64,000 bases of DNA from Paenibacillus lignilyticus (GCF_017942085.1 NZ_JAGKSP010000001.1:124001-188000); one strand, 5' to 3'. Counted from the stretch's first letter, positions 44,024-53,094 are shown. The notes: generated by a model not told the origin, from the letters alone. Program-made: numbers and translations.

Positions 44024-44971
44024 GTGATGCAGATGATGCACAGATGCAGATGGTGGTTATCGCTTTTTGCCATAGCAGCCGCTTTCCTCTTGACGAGCAC
44101 GCAGGTCTCCGCAGCATCGCTTTCTTTCACAACAGCCCCAAGCGTACAGCATGCCTCCAAGCTCGAGCAGCAAGTTCAAACTTGGGCGGATGCGCTGTCG
44201 GATCAGCCCAAATTTCAATCTTGGAAAAACGCTGCGGCCACCATTATTCCCCTCGGACCGGGTACGCATGGTTGGCTGGTTACATTTCGACTGGATCGTC
44301 TGCCCGTCGGGTATATGATTGTTCATGCAACCGCAGAAGGAGGTTTCGTCCTAGGGGAATACGGGACAGGCTCACACCCTGCTTTCGACCCGAATACGTT
44401 GTACAGCTCCATGGTGCGGCAAGGGTTGTTCACCACCTTCGCGGAAGCCATAAAAAAACCGCTCCACTTGGAACGGCTCTACGTATCGCCTGTACTTGCA
44501 GTTTGGAAATATGTGGCGTCTAATCAGGAAACCTATTATTTGGATGCCTGGACCGGAGAAGCCTTGCCCATTACAGATCAGTTGTGGCAGGAGCAAACCA
44601 AGGCACTCGCTGCGATCGCGGACAAGCCTGCATTAAGTGCGGCGACGGCAAAGGCGTCTACCGGCGCAGTTCACCTTACGAAACTGTCTGCTGCTAAAGC
44701 GAACCAAGCGTTCGATCCTTATGAACGGCTGCCTTGGCTGACTAAAGCACCTTTGTCCAAGGAGCAAATCAAGCATTTGCCTGATTTGCTTGACCAGCGC
44801 AATCAAATTCGGTTCACTGCAGAGCTGTTTCGAGATACGGTATTGTTCGTGTATCCGGCAATCGGGTACCATAGCTGGGATAATCAAAGCTTGTTTGTCG
44901 CTTTCGACTCCGTAGGCACCCGATATATCCCGGTCGACCTGCTTAATCAAGAAGGCCACTTCTATAATTGA
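44024..44971 (+). CDS. Secreted hypothetical protein
   Basis: About 311-315 residues, depending on which of several close GTG/ATG codons (44024-44036) is used. A signal peptide (RWWLSLFAIAAAFLLTSTQVSAA) precedes a soluble domain (WADALSDQPKFQSWKNAAATIIPLGPGTHGWLVTFR...GYMIVHATAEGGFVLGEYG). The latter recalls the PepSY-like or propeptide folds of secreted proteases but carries no protease residues. Function unknown. Confidence 0.75.
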   Translation: MMQMMHRCRWWLSLFAIAAAFLLTSTQVSAASLSFTTAPSVQHASKLEQQVQTWADALSDQPKFQSWKNAAATIIPLGPGTHGWLVTFRLDRLPVGYMIVHATAEGGFVLGEYGTGSHPAFDPNTLYSSMVRQGLFTTFAEAIKKPLHLERLYVSPVLAVWKYVASNQETYYLDAWTGEALPITDQLWQEQTKALAAIADKPALSAATAKASTGAVHLTKLSAAKANQAFDPYERLPWLTKAPLSKEQIKHLPDLLDQRNQIRFTAELFRDTVLFVYPAIGYHSWDNQSLFVAFDSVGTRYIPVDLLNQEGHFYN

Positions 44972-44984
44972 TGGGGCCGGATCG

Positions 44985-45185
44985 TTAGCCCTCTTCTCGA
45001 GGTTTAGAACGGATCAGCTGCATGACGCCTAATCCTCCCATACCAAACCAGCGTGTCAGCCAAGGCTCTCTTGCAGCTTTGGCTTGTTTGCGTCTTTCCT
45101 TCCGCGCTTCCTGCGGCGTGTCAATGATCTCGATCATTTTACCGGTCATGAACTTAATGTACTCTTCGGGTTTCTCAACAGCCAT
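44985..45185 (-). CDS. yqzE: YqzE family protein
   Basis: 66 residues from the ATG at 45185 (GAGGAG and AAGGAC upstream). The core YIKFMTGKMIEIIDTPQEARKERRKQAKAAREPWLTRWFGM is the YqzE signature: a basic middle followed by one hydrophobic segment. In Bacillus subtilis this gene lies near the comG operon, not far from yqhG-yqhH. Function unknown. Confidence 0.88.
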   Translation of the reverse strand: MAVEKPEEYIKFMTGKMIEIIDTPQEARKERRKQAKAAREPWLTRWFGMGGLGVMQLIRSKPREEG

Positions 45186-45318
45186 GTCCTTCATCTCCTC
45201 GTTAAATTCTAGTGTACCTACAGTGTCCCCGTTAATCATTTACTTCAAACATGAATGAGTTTCCTTGGTCTGTGCCACGCTAACGATAGCCATTATGGAA
45301 TTGGAGGTAGGGTACAGC

Positions 45319-46077
45319 ATGCTGGAGTATCGATCTGGACGAGTAAAGACTCGATTGTTCCTGATGTTCTGTTCTGTTTTATTTGGCTCGTTTACATTAG
45401 GTTCGACCGATATACTGGCAGCCTATCCGCTGGATGCGCCTACGAACGATATCCATCTGCAAGCAGAAGCTCCGCCAAGCTATCAACGCGCGCTTCCCAC
45501 TGCAGAAGTCCTGATCGATGTCGGTCATGGAGGAATCGACGGCGGTGCGCACCATGAGGATATTCTGGAGAAAGATATTAACTTAGCCGTAGCCAAGAAA
45601 CTGTACTTGCTGTTAAGCGCCAATGGCATCCGAGCCATCCTTAATCGCGATGCCGATTATGCACTAAGCGACGATAACCGCTGGAATCCTTCCGGTTCCC
45701 GGCATCGGAGGGATTTGTCTCAGCGCAGCCAGCTGACAAAAGAAATTCAGACGAAGATTCTCGTGAGCATCCATGTGAATTGGGCGCCGGACAAAACGGA
45801 ACACGGTCCGCTCGTCCTCCATCAAAACGAGGGAGAAAGCGCGCTGCTCGCGTTCTGCATCCAAGATGCACTGAATCGCAAGCATAATACGCACCAACTC
45901 CCCCGCGTAGGTTCGCCGTTTTATTTGCTTAATGTCGTGAAGCAGCCTGCCGTTATCGTCGAGATGGGTTTTCTAAGCCACGAAGGCGACCGGACGATGC
46001 TGTTGAATCCTCGCAAGCAGCTCCAACTGGCCGAGGCGATTTCTTCAGGAGTGCGGAATTATATCCTTCTCCGCTGA
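45319..46077 (+). CDS. N-acetylmuramoyl-L-alanine amidase (Amidase_3)
   Basis: 252 residues from the ATG at 45319, with GGAGG upstream. An N-terminal signal or anchor segment (LFLMFCSVLFGSFTLGSTDILAA) precedes an amidase_3 domain with zinc ligands in DVGHGGIDGG, Glu in EKDINLAVAKKL and His in SIHVNW, and the catalytic Glu in VEMGFLS. It cleaves the stem peptide from muramic acid in peptidoglycan. It resembles CwlD of sporulating bacilli. Its last 33 nt overlap the convergent deacetylase-like gene. Confidence 0.9.
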   Translation: MLEYRSGRVKTRLFLMFCSVLFGSFTLGSTDILAAYPLDAPTNDIHLQAEAPPSYQRALPTAEVLIDVGHGGIDGGAHHEDILEKDINLAVAKKLYLLLSANGIRAILNRDADYALSDDNRWNPSGSRHRRDLSQRSQLTKEIQTKILVSIHVNWAPDKTEHGPLVLHQNEGESALLAFCIQDALNRKHNTHQLPRVGSPFYLLNVVKQPAVIVEMGFLSHEGDRTMLLNPRKQLQLAEAISSGVRNYILLR

Positions 46078-46857
46078 AGGCACGACCATTTCGGATAGTT
46101 TGACGAAGCTGGTCGTTGACTGCAGCCGCGGAATGGCGTCTTTGAGCACCGCGGCTGTCAGTTTACCCGGAGGTCCGACATGCCCGATAATGACGCAGCT
46201 GTCATTGGTCTCCAGATATTTCTTAAGCACGCCGACCTGCTTGGAGATATGAGTCGTCGTGTACACATCGTCAAGGAAAACTTGATTGGATAGCAGCGGA
46301 ACACCGAGCTCTGCCGTCAATTTAGGCAAAACGGTCTTATAGGTCGTTCTGCTATCCAAGAAGAACATCCCGTGTTTCTTGACGACGGACAGCACCGCTC
46401 GCATAACACGCTCATCCGCCGTAACTTTAGAACCCATATGGTTGTTCATGCCTACGGCATGCGGGACGGCTGCAATGGCTTCCTCTACCCGTTTGCTAAT
46501 TTCAGCATCGCTCATGCTTGTCGTAATCGCGCCAGGCCCCAGCCACTCCGGCTTGCCGCGAACCGGCTCCATCGGCATATGGACGATAACGTCATCGCCC
46601 CGTTTGAACGCAAGCTCCGCATCTTGTTTCGTTGTCGGCATGAACGGCATTACGGCAACGGTAAATCGTACCGGTAGCTCCATCATCTCCGGCGTGCCTG
46701 TCATGCCGTTGCCGAAATCATCGATGACAATCGCTACCTGGCGATGTCCCTTGATCTCTGATTGTTTCGTGACAGCTCCCGCCGTTAACCCGGTATTCGG
46801 GGCCAGAAGTAACGCAGCGGCCGTGATGATACCCGCTAGCACAGTTTTATGTTGCAT
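46045..46857 (-). CDS. Divergent polysaccharide deacetylase family protein (YibQ-like)
   Basis: 270 residues from the ATG at 46857 (AAGGAG upstream). A signal peptide (KTVLAGIITAAALLLAPNTGLTAGA) is followed by the YibQ/DUF610-type NodB-like barrel: IVIDDFGNGM, PVRFTVAVMPFMP, VIVHMPMEP and MNNHMGSKVTADERVM. It acts outside the membrane; the enzymatic activity of this divergent group is not firmly established. It overlaps the amidase gene tail to tail by 33 nt. Confidence 0.9.
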   Translation of the reverse strand: MQHKTVLAGIITAAALLLAPNTGLTAGAVTKQSEIKGHRQVAIVIDDFGNGMTGTPEMMELPVRFTVAVMPFMPTTKQDAELAFKRGDDVIVHMPMEPVRGKPEWLGPGAITTSMSDAEISKRVEEAIAAVPHAVGMNNHMGSKVTADERVMRAVLSVVKKHGMFFLDSRTTYKTVLPKLTAELGVPLLSNQVFLDDVYTTTHISKQVGVLKKYLETNDSCVIIGHVGPPGKLTAAVLKDAIPRLQSTTSFVKLSEMVVPSAEKDIIPHS

Positions 46858-46940
46858 CTTTATACTACTCCTTCTGTTCATAAAGGTAATTACCATACCA
46901 TCATTGTTTGTAAATGATGGGAAATGTATGTAATGGAAAC

Positions 46941-46967
46941 AAGAAAGACGAGGTTGTCCTCGTCCTT
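46941..46967. terminator. Terminator between convergent frames
   Basis: GACGAGG (46947-46953) and CCTCGTC (46958-46964), T-rich tail on the minus strand; placed to end the exosporium-like gene. Confidence 0.7.
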
Positions 46968-46989
46968 CAAGCATACTCAACTTCGTTTA

Positions 46990-47403
46990 TTAAACCGCAT
47001 AAACGGTTGCGCTGAGATTAATTGGGCCAATGACGGCAGCTTCGCCGCCCGCGTTAAGCTTCTCCACATAAAGCGAATAGCCATGTGCGCCGGTTGGCAC
47101 ATTGATGTCGATGACTTGTAACGTTACCACACCGTAATGCTCAAATCCTGTCTCAAGGCCTTGCAATGCATAGTAGATTTCTTGCGTGCCGCGGAAAACA
47201 CGGAACAAGACATCTACAACACTAGAAGTGCCGGATGCGCCGATTGTAGCAATCAGTTCAACGCGATTGTTATGGTTTTCATGCGGGATGAAGATACCCA
47301 GCTCAGCCAATATGGTTTTGGCAGGTGTTTGCGGTACCGGAATATGCACTTGGTTCGTAACGACTGCCGGTACACTTACGTTATAATCAATGATTTTCAC
47401 CAT
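46990..47403 (-). CDS. ExsC-like exosporium/spore-surface protein
   Basis: 137 residues, no signal peptide, beta-rich. The pattern IIDYNVSVPAVVTNQVHIPVP...RVELIATIGASGTSSVVDVLFRVFRGTQEIYYA...AAVIGPINLSATVYA resembles the small Bacillus exosporium protein ExsC (IIDY start, VLFR-RG centre, VVGPI end, as I recall it). RBS AAAGGAG. Spore-coat location is inferred from this likeness only. Confidence 0.6.
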   Translation of the reverse strand: MVKIIDYNVSVPAVVTNQVHIPVPQTPAKTILAELGIFIPHENHNNRVELIATIGASGTSSVVDVLFRVFRGTQEIYYALQGLETGFEHYGVVTLQVIDINVPTGAHGYSLYVEKLNAGGEAAVIGPINLSATVYAV

Positions 47404-47493
47404 GAATAATCAACTCCTTTCCTACCAGATACACTATTCTATGAAAATGATTTTGCTTTGGTGTGGACGAGTTGTGTTCCATGATTCGAATTA

Positions 47494-47530
47494 TAAAAAA
47501 ACTGCCGGGTTCATTGGGAACCGGCAGTTT
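47494..47530 (-). terminator. Terminator with strong T run on the minus strand
   Basis: AAACTGCCGGGTTC and GGAACCGGCAGTTT arms (47498-47512 and 47517-47530), T7 on the minus strand. It overlaps the end of the 37-codon frame. Confidence 0.75.
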
Positions 47531-47624
47531 TAGCTTGTATTTGAGACGCTATGTATAAGTACACGTTGACGATTTCATGTTCATAGTTTTCGTCAATTTC
47601 AAAGTAGGCAACACCGCTCATCAT
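47511..47624 (-). CDS. Possible 37-residue small protein
   Basis: AAGGAG lies directly before two ATG codons (47624 and 47621). The frame encodes an acidic, aromatic-rich small protein (YFEIDENYEHEIVNVYLYIASQ) and stops inside a strong terminator hairpin. The ribosome site is rather close. It may be a small protein gene; no family is recognised. Confidence 0.4.
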   Translation of the reverse strand: MMSGVAYFEIDENYEHEIVNVYLYIASQIQAKTAGSQ

Positions 47625-47656
47625 TCTCCTTGACTTTCTTTATTTGTAGAAATGAA

Positions 47657-48131
47657 ATGGATATTTCAATTACAATTATAAAAGGCAATTATTTTACTGG
47701 CAGGCATTGCAGTGCTTGTTTTGTGTATCCGCTTGCCTGGGATAGCCGTTAAAGATGCAAGGGTACATCCGGATACGGCTTGCTTTCTAATCCCCTTTTT
47801 AGTATGTGCATACGGATTCTGTATTGCGTTTTCCGTTGCGTTGTATCAAGCCTATAAACTATTGACCTACATCGAACAGAACAATGCTTTCTCTGAATTA
47901 TCTTTTAAAGCTTTGAAGATTATCAAGAAATGTGCTTTTACAGTCATTTTCCTCATCTTAGTAGGAATAGTTAGTTTGAGGGTGCTTGCTCAAGTTACAG
48001 ACAGCGATGATGCGGCAGGACCTACATCATTATGTCGTCTAATGGGTATTTTTAGCAACAAGCATCATCGCAGCCATTGTGGACGCACTTCAGAAGCCAT
48101 TAATAAATGCCCCGACATAAAGTCAAAATAA
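47657..48131 (+). pseudogene. DUF2975 membrane protein, frameshifted
   Basis: The middle of the gene reads as a DUF2975 membrane protein (DTACFLIPFLVCAYGFCIAFSVALYQAYKLLTYIEQNNAFSELSFKALKIIKKCAFTV). The natural start MDISITIIK at 47657 is one base out of frame with the following AIILLAGIAVLVLC (extra base near 47684). Near the 3' end the family tail continues in another frame (ATSIIAAIVDALQKPLINA, about 48052-48110), then the DIKSK ending is back in the first frame. At least three shifts make this an inactive gene. Usual partners of this family are small XRE regulators, absent here. Confidence 0.75.
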
Positions 48132-48149
48132 CCGGGTGATTGGGGCCAA

Positions 48150-48183
48150 TAAAAATAAACCCTTCGATCTTCATCGAAGGGTT
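48150..48183 (-). terminator. Terminator of tRNA-Leu
   Basis: AACCCTTCGAT and ATCGAAGGGTT (48158-48168, 48173-48183) with a T-rich tail on the minus strand. Confidence 0.8.
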
Positions 48184-48196
48184 GTCGTTGTAAGGT

Positions 48197-48283
48197 TGGT
48201 GCGGTCGAGAGGACTCGAACCTCCACGGCTGTTACACCACTAGAACCTGAATCTAGCGCGTCTGCCAATTCCGCCACGACCGC
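48197..48283 (-). tRNA. tRNA-Leu (CAG)
   Basis: 87 nt including the encoded CCA, with the long variable arm of a class II tRNA. Acceptor GCGGTCG pairs with CGACCGC; the anticodon stem CTAGA/TCTAG encloses TTCAGGT (anticodon CAG). Confidence 0.96.
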
Positions 48284-48377
48284 ATCTGGCAGTTCCTGTT
48301 TCAATCTATCGTTTGAAGCAGTAAAAACACTTTACCACGAATAGAATCACAGTGTCAAACATGAATATGCATTCGCA

Positions 48378-49430
48378 CTATTTGGCCACAGCACTACTGT
48401 TTCCTAAGCCCTTGTGAATCGCGTCCAACAACCGGAAAGTAGTATCGCAGCAGTACTCCCAGAACATCACACCTGCCAGTTCTTCATGCTTAACAAATTG
48501 GCATTTATGGTGCAGCGATTCCTCATCCTCGTACGAAATAAATTGATTGCCATTATACAAGAATGGCGCCTTCGCTTCATCATCCCAGTGACGAACGTAC
48601 CCGTTCTTCTCGATGTAGTCTGCAGCTAAACGTGTGAAATCCGGACCGTAGCCGCCCGCTCCGGCGGTCATCTGAAGGAAGCCATGATTGACGTCCGGAA
48701 CATCCTTCCACATCCGTGAATAGAAAGCCGCGCCAATGACGATCTTCTCGCGAGGCACACCGGCTGCAAGGAACAACCGAACAGATGCCTCAACGCTGAT
48801 GCGGAACAAATCACCTGTCGATGTATGCAGGTTCGTATGGTGACCGGTCAAGGTTTGAAATCCGCCGCGCATGTCGTAGGTCATCAATTGCACAAAATCC
48901 AAATAACGCTGAACCTGGTCCATTTCGGTTCCGTCGATGTAGTACTGATCGGCCCCGGCTGCGATGGTCAGCAAGTAATGCCGCTTCGTCTCAGACCCTA
49001 ATTGGTCGAACGCTTCTCTAAGTTCTTTCAAGAGCAGCGTGAAATTCGTTTTGTCCGCTGGGCTCGAAACAATCCCCGCTACGCCGTAACAAGGGTATTC
49101 CCAATCCAGATCAATGCCGTCGATTGGATGCTGCCGCAATATGTCCACGGCTGTGTCTGCCATCCGTTTTCTCCCCTCCGGCGTGGAAGCCGCTTCAGAG
49201 AACCCGCCTGCACTCCATCCGCCGACGGACAACAAGATCGATAAATCCGGATTATAGGCTTTGAGCGTTGGCAAACTGCCCAGATGCTTCAAGTGAGCAA
49301 TTGAAATCCCATCGTTCACAACATGGCCGAATGCGATGTTAATATGGGTTAGTTTTAATGCGTTTTCTTCCGTTAATTTCGGAAGCCATGAATCTCCGAC
49401 ATAACCTGCCGCGATATAGTTAGCTGTCAT
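48378..49430 (-). CDS. GH18 family glycoside hydrolase (chitinase-like), cytoplasmic
   Basis: 350 residues. SVGGWSAGGFSEAA (about 67-80) and the catalytic DGIDLDWEYP (about 103-112, Glu as acid/base) define GH18, and MTYDMRGGF is the substrate-side motif. There is no signal peptide or binding domain, so it acts inside the cell on imported oligosaccharides. GH18 enzymes cut chitin, chito-oligosaccharides or N-glycan cores. It is the last gene of a CBM9-transglutaminase-GH18 operon (14 nt after the previous stop). RBS GAGGAGG. Confidence 0.9.
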   Translation of the reverse strand: MTANYIAAGYVGDSWLPKLTEENALKLTHINIAFGHVVNDGISIAHLKHLGSLPTLKAYNPDLSILLSVGGWSAGGFSEAASTPEGRKRMADTAVDILRQHPIDGIDLDWEYPCYGVAGIVSSPADKTNFTLLLKELREAFDQLGSETKRHYLLTIAAGADQYYIDGTEMDQVQRYLDFVQLMTYDMRGGFQTLTGHHTNLHTSTGDLFRISVEASVRLFLAAGVPREKIVIGAAFYSRMWKDVPDVNHGFLQMTAGAGGYGPDFTRLAADYIEKNGYVRHWDDEAKAPFLYNGNQFISYEDEESLHHKCQFVKHEELAGVMFWEYCCDTTFRLLDAIHKGLGNSSAVAK

Positions 49431-49443
49431 TGATGATTCCTCC

Positions 49444-52062
49444 TCATTTCTGTTGGCTTAACCGAATCCCTGTTTGAAGTACTTCTCTACCGATACCCAG
49501 TTTATAGCCGGCCGTGGTATATCGAATTCTGCCTTCACTATCTACGACCAATACGAATGGCAGAGCCCCCGTATCCGTTCCCGGCAGTTTTCCGGCTGCC
49601 TGCTGAATGACTAAGTCACGATCGCGAACAAAGGTAACGTCGGCAAGGAAACCTTCATAAGCAGCGGGATCGAAGGATGCCGTCCACCCTTCCTCGGGGA
49701 CAGCCAAAATAATAGGCATGCCAAGAGCATCATAGCCGCTTGCCAGCTCTTTGATCTCGCGGAGCAAATGCTTGGAAGGCTCGCGTTCCGGCTCAATCCA
49801 TGCCAGCACTGCATTTCTCCCGCGAGTTAATTCATCCATTGATGCATGGGTTCCATCACGGCGAGTAAACCTCCAAGCCGAATCGACCTCACCAATGACT
49901 GGCACTTCAGTGACGGGATACCTGAATGACAGGGGCAATTCCCCATGCATGCCATCCGGCACTGTGAAATAAGTAAAACGAACCAGCACGGAACCGTCCT
50001 TCAGTCTTGTTCCGGCAGTCATGCGATAGCTACCCGCTTCGAGCTCAAACGGCTGATCGTATACATTGGTTTGGCCATGCGGATAAAATAACGATTGGTA
50101 CCAGCCATTCTCCAGTCTTGCAAAGGAGAAGTTGCGGAAATAGGCCGCCTCTTCCGCCTCGGCCGGAGCTCCCGGATTACGCTTAAGAAGCACCCTACCA
50201 ATTCCTGCAGCCGGTGTAAGCTTGCTTACTTGTTCAAAACAGGCATCATGCCAGACGGCATTCATCCAGTACTGCGGCTTACGCTCGCTTGGGTGAAGCC
50301 GCGCCGGAATACCGATGCTGCGGCAGAGCGCCACGAACAGAATGTCACGCGATATCCGATCACCCTTCAGTAGGCGATAACTGCCGGCAGGCATCGCGGA
50401 TCCCTGATAGTACGTCATATCCTCGACAACCTCAAACTTCTCCAGCAGATGGCTGACAAGCCCGGATGGAGCCAGCCGATAGTCCGCGATATCCGCGGCA
50501 AGCAACGTTTCTTGGAAAAACTGCTTATACGGACCAATCATTTCGAACAAGACACGTGGACAAAGCACGTAACGCGAGAACAATTCAACATCGTATAAGT
50601 CCGCATAAGGCAGCGAGCCTTTCAAATGATCGAACAGCGCAGGGCGGAACGTATCGGTCAAATCTTTCTCGTTTAAGCTCTCTAACAGGCGCAGCGGCCA
50701 TTCTCCATACGTTTCTGTTTGCTCCTGAAGAAAAGCAGCGATTTCATGGCTGTTCCCACGCGCCTTGCGAAGAACCTGCCATACGCGCTCTGCCGGAAGG
50801 TCAAGATCCAAAGCAATCTCGCCTGCGCGCGACTCACTGACAAACGTATCCGCGAAGCGTTTACGGATTGCTGCTCCTTGCTGCATGCGGCTGCGGTGCT
50901 GTTGAAGCACCTCGTCTGTTACTGCAGAAGCCTCATCGGCAGGCAGCTCCGGCGGAGGAACCATATCGAATTCGGTGATGCCATCTTGCTGCTCATATTC
51001 ATCGATTGTGATCGTAAACGCGTCTTGTTCCGATACAGATAATTTGCTTTCGCCCCATCTTGAACCCTCTACGGCACGGACAAGCAGATCTCCAAATCCT
51101 GTCGTTAGCGTAACTTCGCCCCTAGCATCTGTCGTTAGTTTGGCGATCGGTGTGAATTCAGCGAAATTATACACTTGGAACGATACGGCAGCGCCTGAAA
51201 CCGGCTGACCTTCACTGTCACGGATACGAACAACAATGTTGCGGCATGGTGCATAGCCATCCAGCAAATTTATTTCGGTGTACCATTCATGCGCGAGCGT
51301 TATCGATTCCGGCCCCGGATATTGCGAAGGAACACGCGTGTTAATGAGCATCGCTCTACGAGCCGGACCGCTGAACCATCCTTCATTGAGGCGAGGTTCA
51401 GGCTCACATGCCCCGATAAAGTGCCAGCTGCCATCCGCCCAAGCTTCAACCCAGGCATGGTTGGAGTCCGAATGTGCCCAGCGCGGCGTATAGCACTGCC
51501 TCGCCGGAATGCAAAGGCTGCGCAGCGCGGCAACGGCTAAAGTCGACTCTTCCCCGCACCGCCCCAGCGTTGTACGAATCAGTGTCAGTGGTGAAACTGT
51601 GCGAGGATCATTGCCGATGTACGTCGCTTTCTCGTAGCACCAATGATTCGTTTCCAAGATCGCGTCTCCCATGGATAGAAGCTTCACACGACTGTACAGC
51701 TCATCGAACAAAATACCGCGGCTGTCCTCAATGTTCTCATTGTTAACGCGGTACGGGAGTACAAAATGAAGAAACAGATGATCGGGCACCCGATTGCCCC
51801 AAGGCATCTCACGGCGAATCTCCAATGTCTTCCGGACATGGCTCAGAAACAGGCTGCCCTCGTAATCAGCCAGGTCGTTCAGCGGCATATAGGCGTAAAG
51901 AAACTTGAGCGCCAATCGTTCTTCCTCGCTGAGCTCTTCCTCAAATACGCTAAACAGCTCTGTCTTCCTCGCGCTGGCAAGCTGCTCCTTCTCCTTGAAC
52001 TTGCGCTCGATCGTGATGCGTGTTTCTTCATCTAATGAACAACCTGCCGCTGTTAAGGACAT
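49444..52062 (-). CDS. Multidomain transglutaminase-like protein
   Basis: 872 residues, no signal peptide. Domains by eye: an N-terminal helical region; a transglutaminase-like core with catalytic Cys in GRCGEESTLAVAALRS (about 168) and His in SNHAWVEAWADGSWHF (about 201); a carboxypeptidase-regulatory-like beta-sandwich (about 270-345); a second transglutaminase-like core in which Ser stands where the Cys should be (RISRDILFVALCRSIGIPAR); and a C-terminal thioredoxin-like fold without a CxxC pair (PFVLVVDSEGRIRYTTAGY). The first core could be a peptidase, transamidase or deglycosylase of the PNGase type. It lies between the CBM9 and GH18 genes with 6 and 14 nt gaps. Confidence 0.82.
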   Translation of the reverse strand: MSLTAAGCSLDEETRITIERKFKEKEQLASARKTELFSVFEEELSEEERLALKFLYAYMPLNDLADYEGSLFLSHVRKTLEIRREMPWGNRVPDHLFLHFVLPYRVNNENIEDSRGILFDELYSRVKLLSMGDAILETNHWCYEKATYIGNDPRTVSPLTLIRTTLGRCGEESTLAVAALRSLCIPARQCYTPRWAHSDSNHAWVEAWADGSWHFIGACEPEPRLNEGWFSGPARRAMLINTRVPSQYPGPESITLAHEWYTEINLLDGYAPCRNIVVRIRDSEGQPVSGAAVSFQVYNFAEFTPIAKLTTDARGEVTLTTGFGDLLVRAVEGSRWGESKLSVSEQDAFTITIDEYEQQDGITEFDMVPPPELPADEASAVTDEVLQQHRSRMQQGAAIRKRFADTFVSESRAGEIALDLDLPAERVWQVLRKARGNSHEIAAFLQEQTETYGEWPLRLLESLNEKDLTDTFRPALFDHLKGSLPYADLYDVELFSRYVLCPRVLFEMIGPYKQFFQETLLAADIADYRLAPSGLVSHLLEKFEVVEDMTYYQGSAMPAGSYRLLKGDRISRDILFVALCRSIGIPARLHPSERKPQYWMNAVWHDACFEQVSKLTPAAGIGRVLLKRNPGAPAEAEEAAYFRNFSFARLENGWYQSLFYPHGQTNVYDQPFELEAGSYRMTAGTRLKDGSVLVRFTYFTVPDGMHGELPLSFRYPVTEVPVIGEVDSAWRFTRRDGTHASMDELTRGRNAVLAWIEPEREPSKHLLREIKELASGYDALGMPIILAVPEEGWTASFDPAAYEGFLADVTFVRDRDLVIQQAAGKLPGTDTGALPFVLVVDSEGRIRYTTAGYKLGIGREVLQTGIRLSQQK

Positions 52063-52068
52063 CTCCCC

Positions 52069-53094
52069 TCACTCCTTCCATAGCTTCCCATCTTCACGAA
52101 TGTAATAGGTCGAGCCGCCATCTACCGAAGGCGCGGACATTTGAAAGAACCGCGAAGTCCGTTCGATTTGAGGTTGAATCATCCATGTGTCCTCCCCCAT
52201 TAGCAGGGACAGGTCCTCGCTAAACACACCGGATTCCGCAAAATGGTTGCGTTGACGATAATACAACTTGCGCAGCTGCCACTTGATCGTTTCATCCTGC
52301 GGAAGTGCAAAGCTATCGGCGCCCTCTTCTCCGGCAAATACAACATACCCCCACAATTCCGGGTAATGCATATTGACGATTCCCATCGGCGACCACACCC
52401 AATTGTCTTCCGGGAATGACTTGCCGGTAGCAGGGTTGATCACTTTCTCATAACGTCCGTCTCTCACTTCTGCCTGCCATTCCACGCGAGAAAAATTCAC
52501 GCGCCAGAATTGTCCGGCTGTCGGACGGCGTCCCTCAGAGGCACATTCCAGCAGGCTCTTCCACGGCATGGCCACTTCGACGCTCCAGCTGCGATTGGCA
52601 GCGAGTGGATTGCCCAGTTCTCCATCGATATGAACCGCTGTTTTCAAGCCGGCGATGTCCCATGCGTTAACGGCCGGGCCGCCATCACGGTACGGCTTCA
52701 CAAGCAGCAAATCCCAAACGGTGTTCAAAGCATTGATTTCAAATTCGTAATAGTGGTGCGAATCACCGTCAGGATCAATGAAAATCTCAAAGTCGTTATC
52801 GTAGAAGATCACGGAGTCCCGCTCCGTAAGCGTAGCCCAGATTTGGTCTTCCACCAATTCGGCACCGAAATAGAAATACTCGTCATCCCATAACATCTTG
52901 ACTCTCGTCTGTTTACTTGGCTTTGGTCTCAGGTCCCCTTCGATATCGACAAAATCAGCCGTCCAAGGCGCATCCGCCCAAAACGATTTATCCAGTCTGC
53001 CATCCAGCACGAGCGGCTTTGTCGCTCTTCGGCATAGGTAATGCTCGGGTGAATACTTCTTGATGTGTGGTTCCGGTACTCCGCTGAGATTCAT
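52069..53094 (-). CDS. CBM9-like carbohydrate-binding protein
   Basis: 341 residues, no signal peptide. LDGRLDKSFWADAPWTADFVDIEG, TRVKMLWDDEYFYFGAEL, FYDNDFEIFIDPDGDSHHYYEFEINALNT and WRVNFSRVEW follow the carbohydrate-binding family 9-like sequence. Free-standing forms are common in Paenibacillus glycan loci. It is the first gene of the operon, with a recognisable promoter. RBS GGAGG. Confidence 0.88.
   Translation of the reverse strand: MNLSGVPEPHIKKYSPEHYLCRRATKPLVLDGRLDKSFWADAPWTADFVDIEGDLRPKPSKQTRVKMLWDDEYFYFGAELVEDQIWATLTERDSVIFYDNDFEIFIDPDGDSHHYYEFEINALNTVWDLLLVKPYRDGGPAVNAWDIAGLKTAVHIDGELGNPLAANRSWSVEVAMPWKSLLECASEGRRPTAGQFWRVNFSRVEWQAEVRDGRYEKVINPATGKSFPEDNWVWSPMGIVNMHYPELWGYVVFAGEEGADSFALPQDETIKWQLRKLYYRQRNHFAESGVFSEDLSLLMGEDTWMIQPQIERTSRFFQMSAPSVDGGSTYYIREDGKLWKE

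Noticed and set aside
48065..48304. 79-codon ORF across tRNA-Leu
   Set aside because: It reads through the tRNA-Leu gene on the same strand (AELADALDSGSSGVTAVEVRVLSTAPT is the known false translation of such tRNAs).
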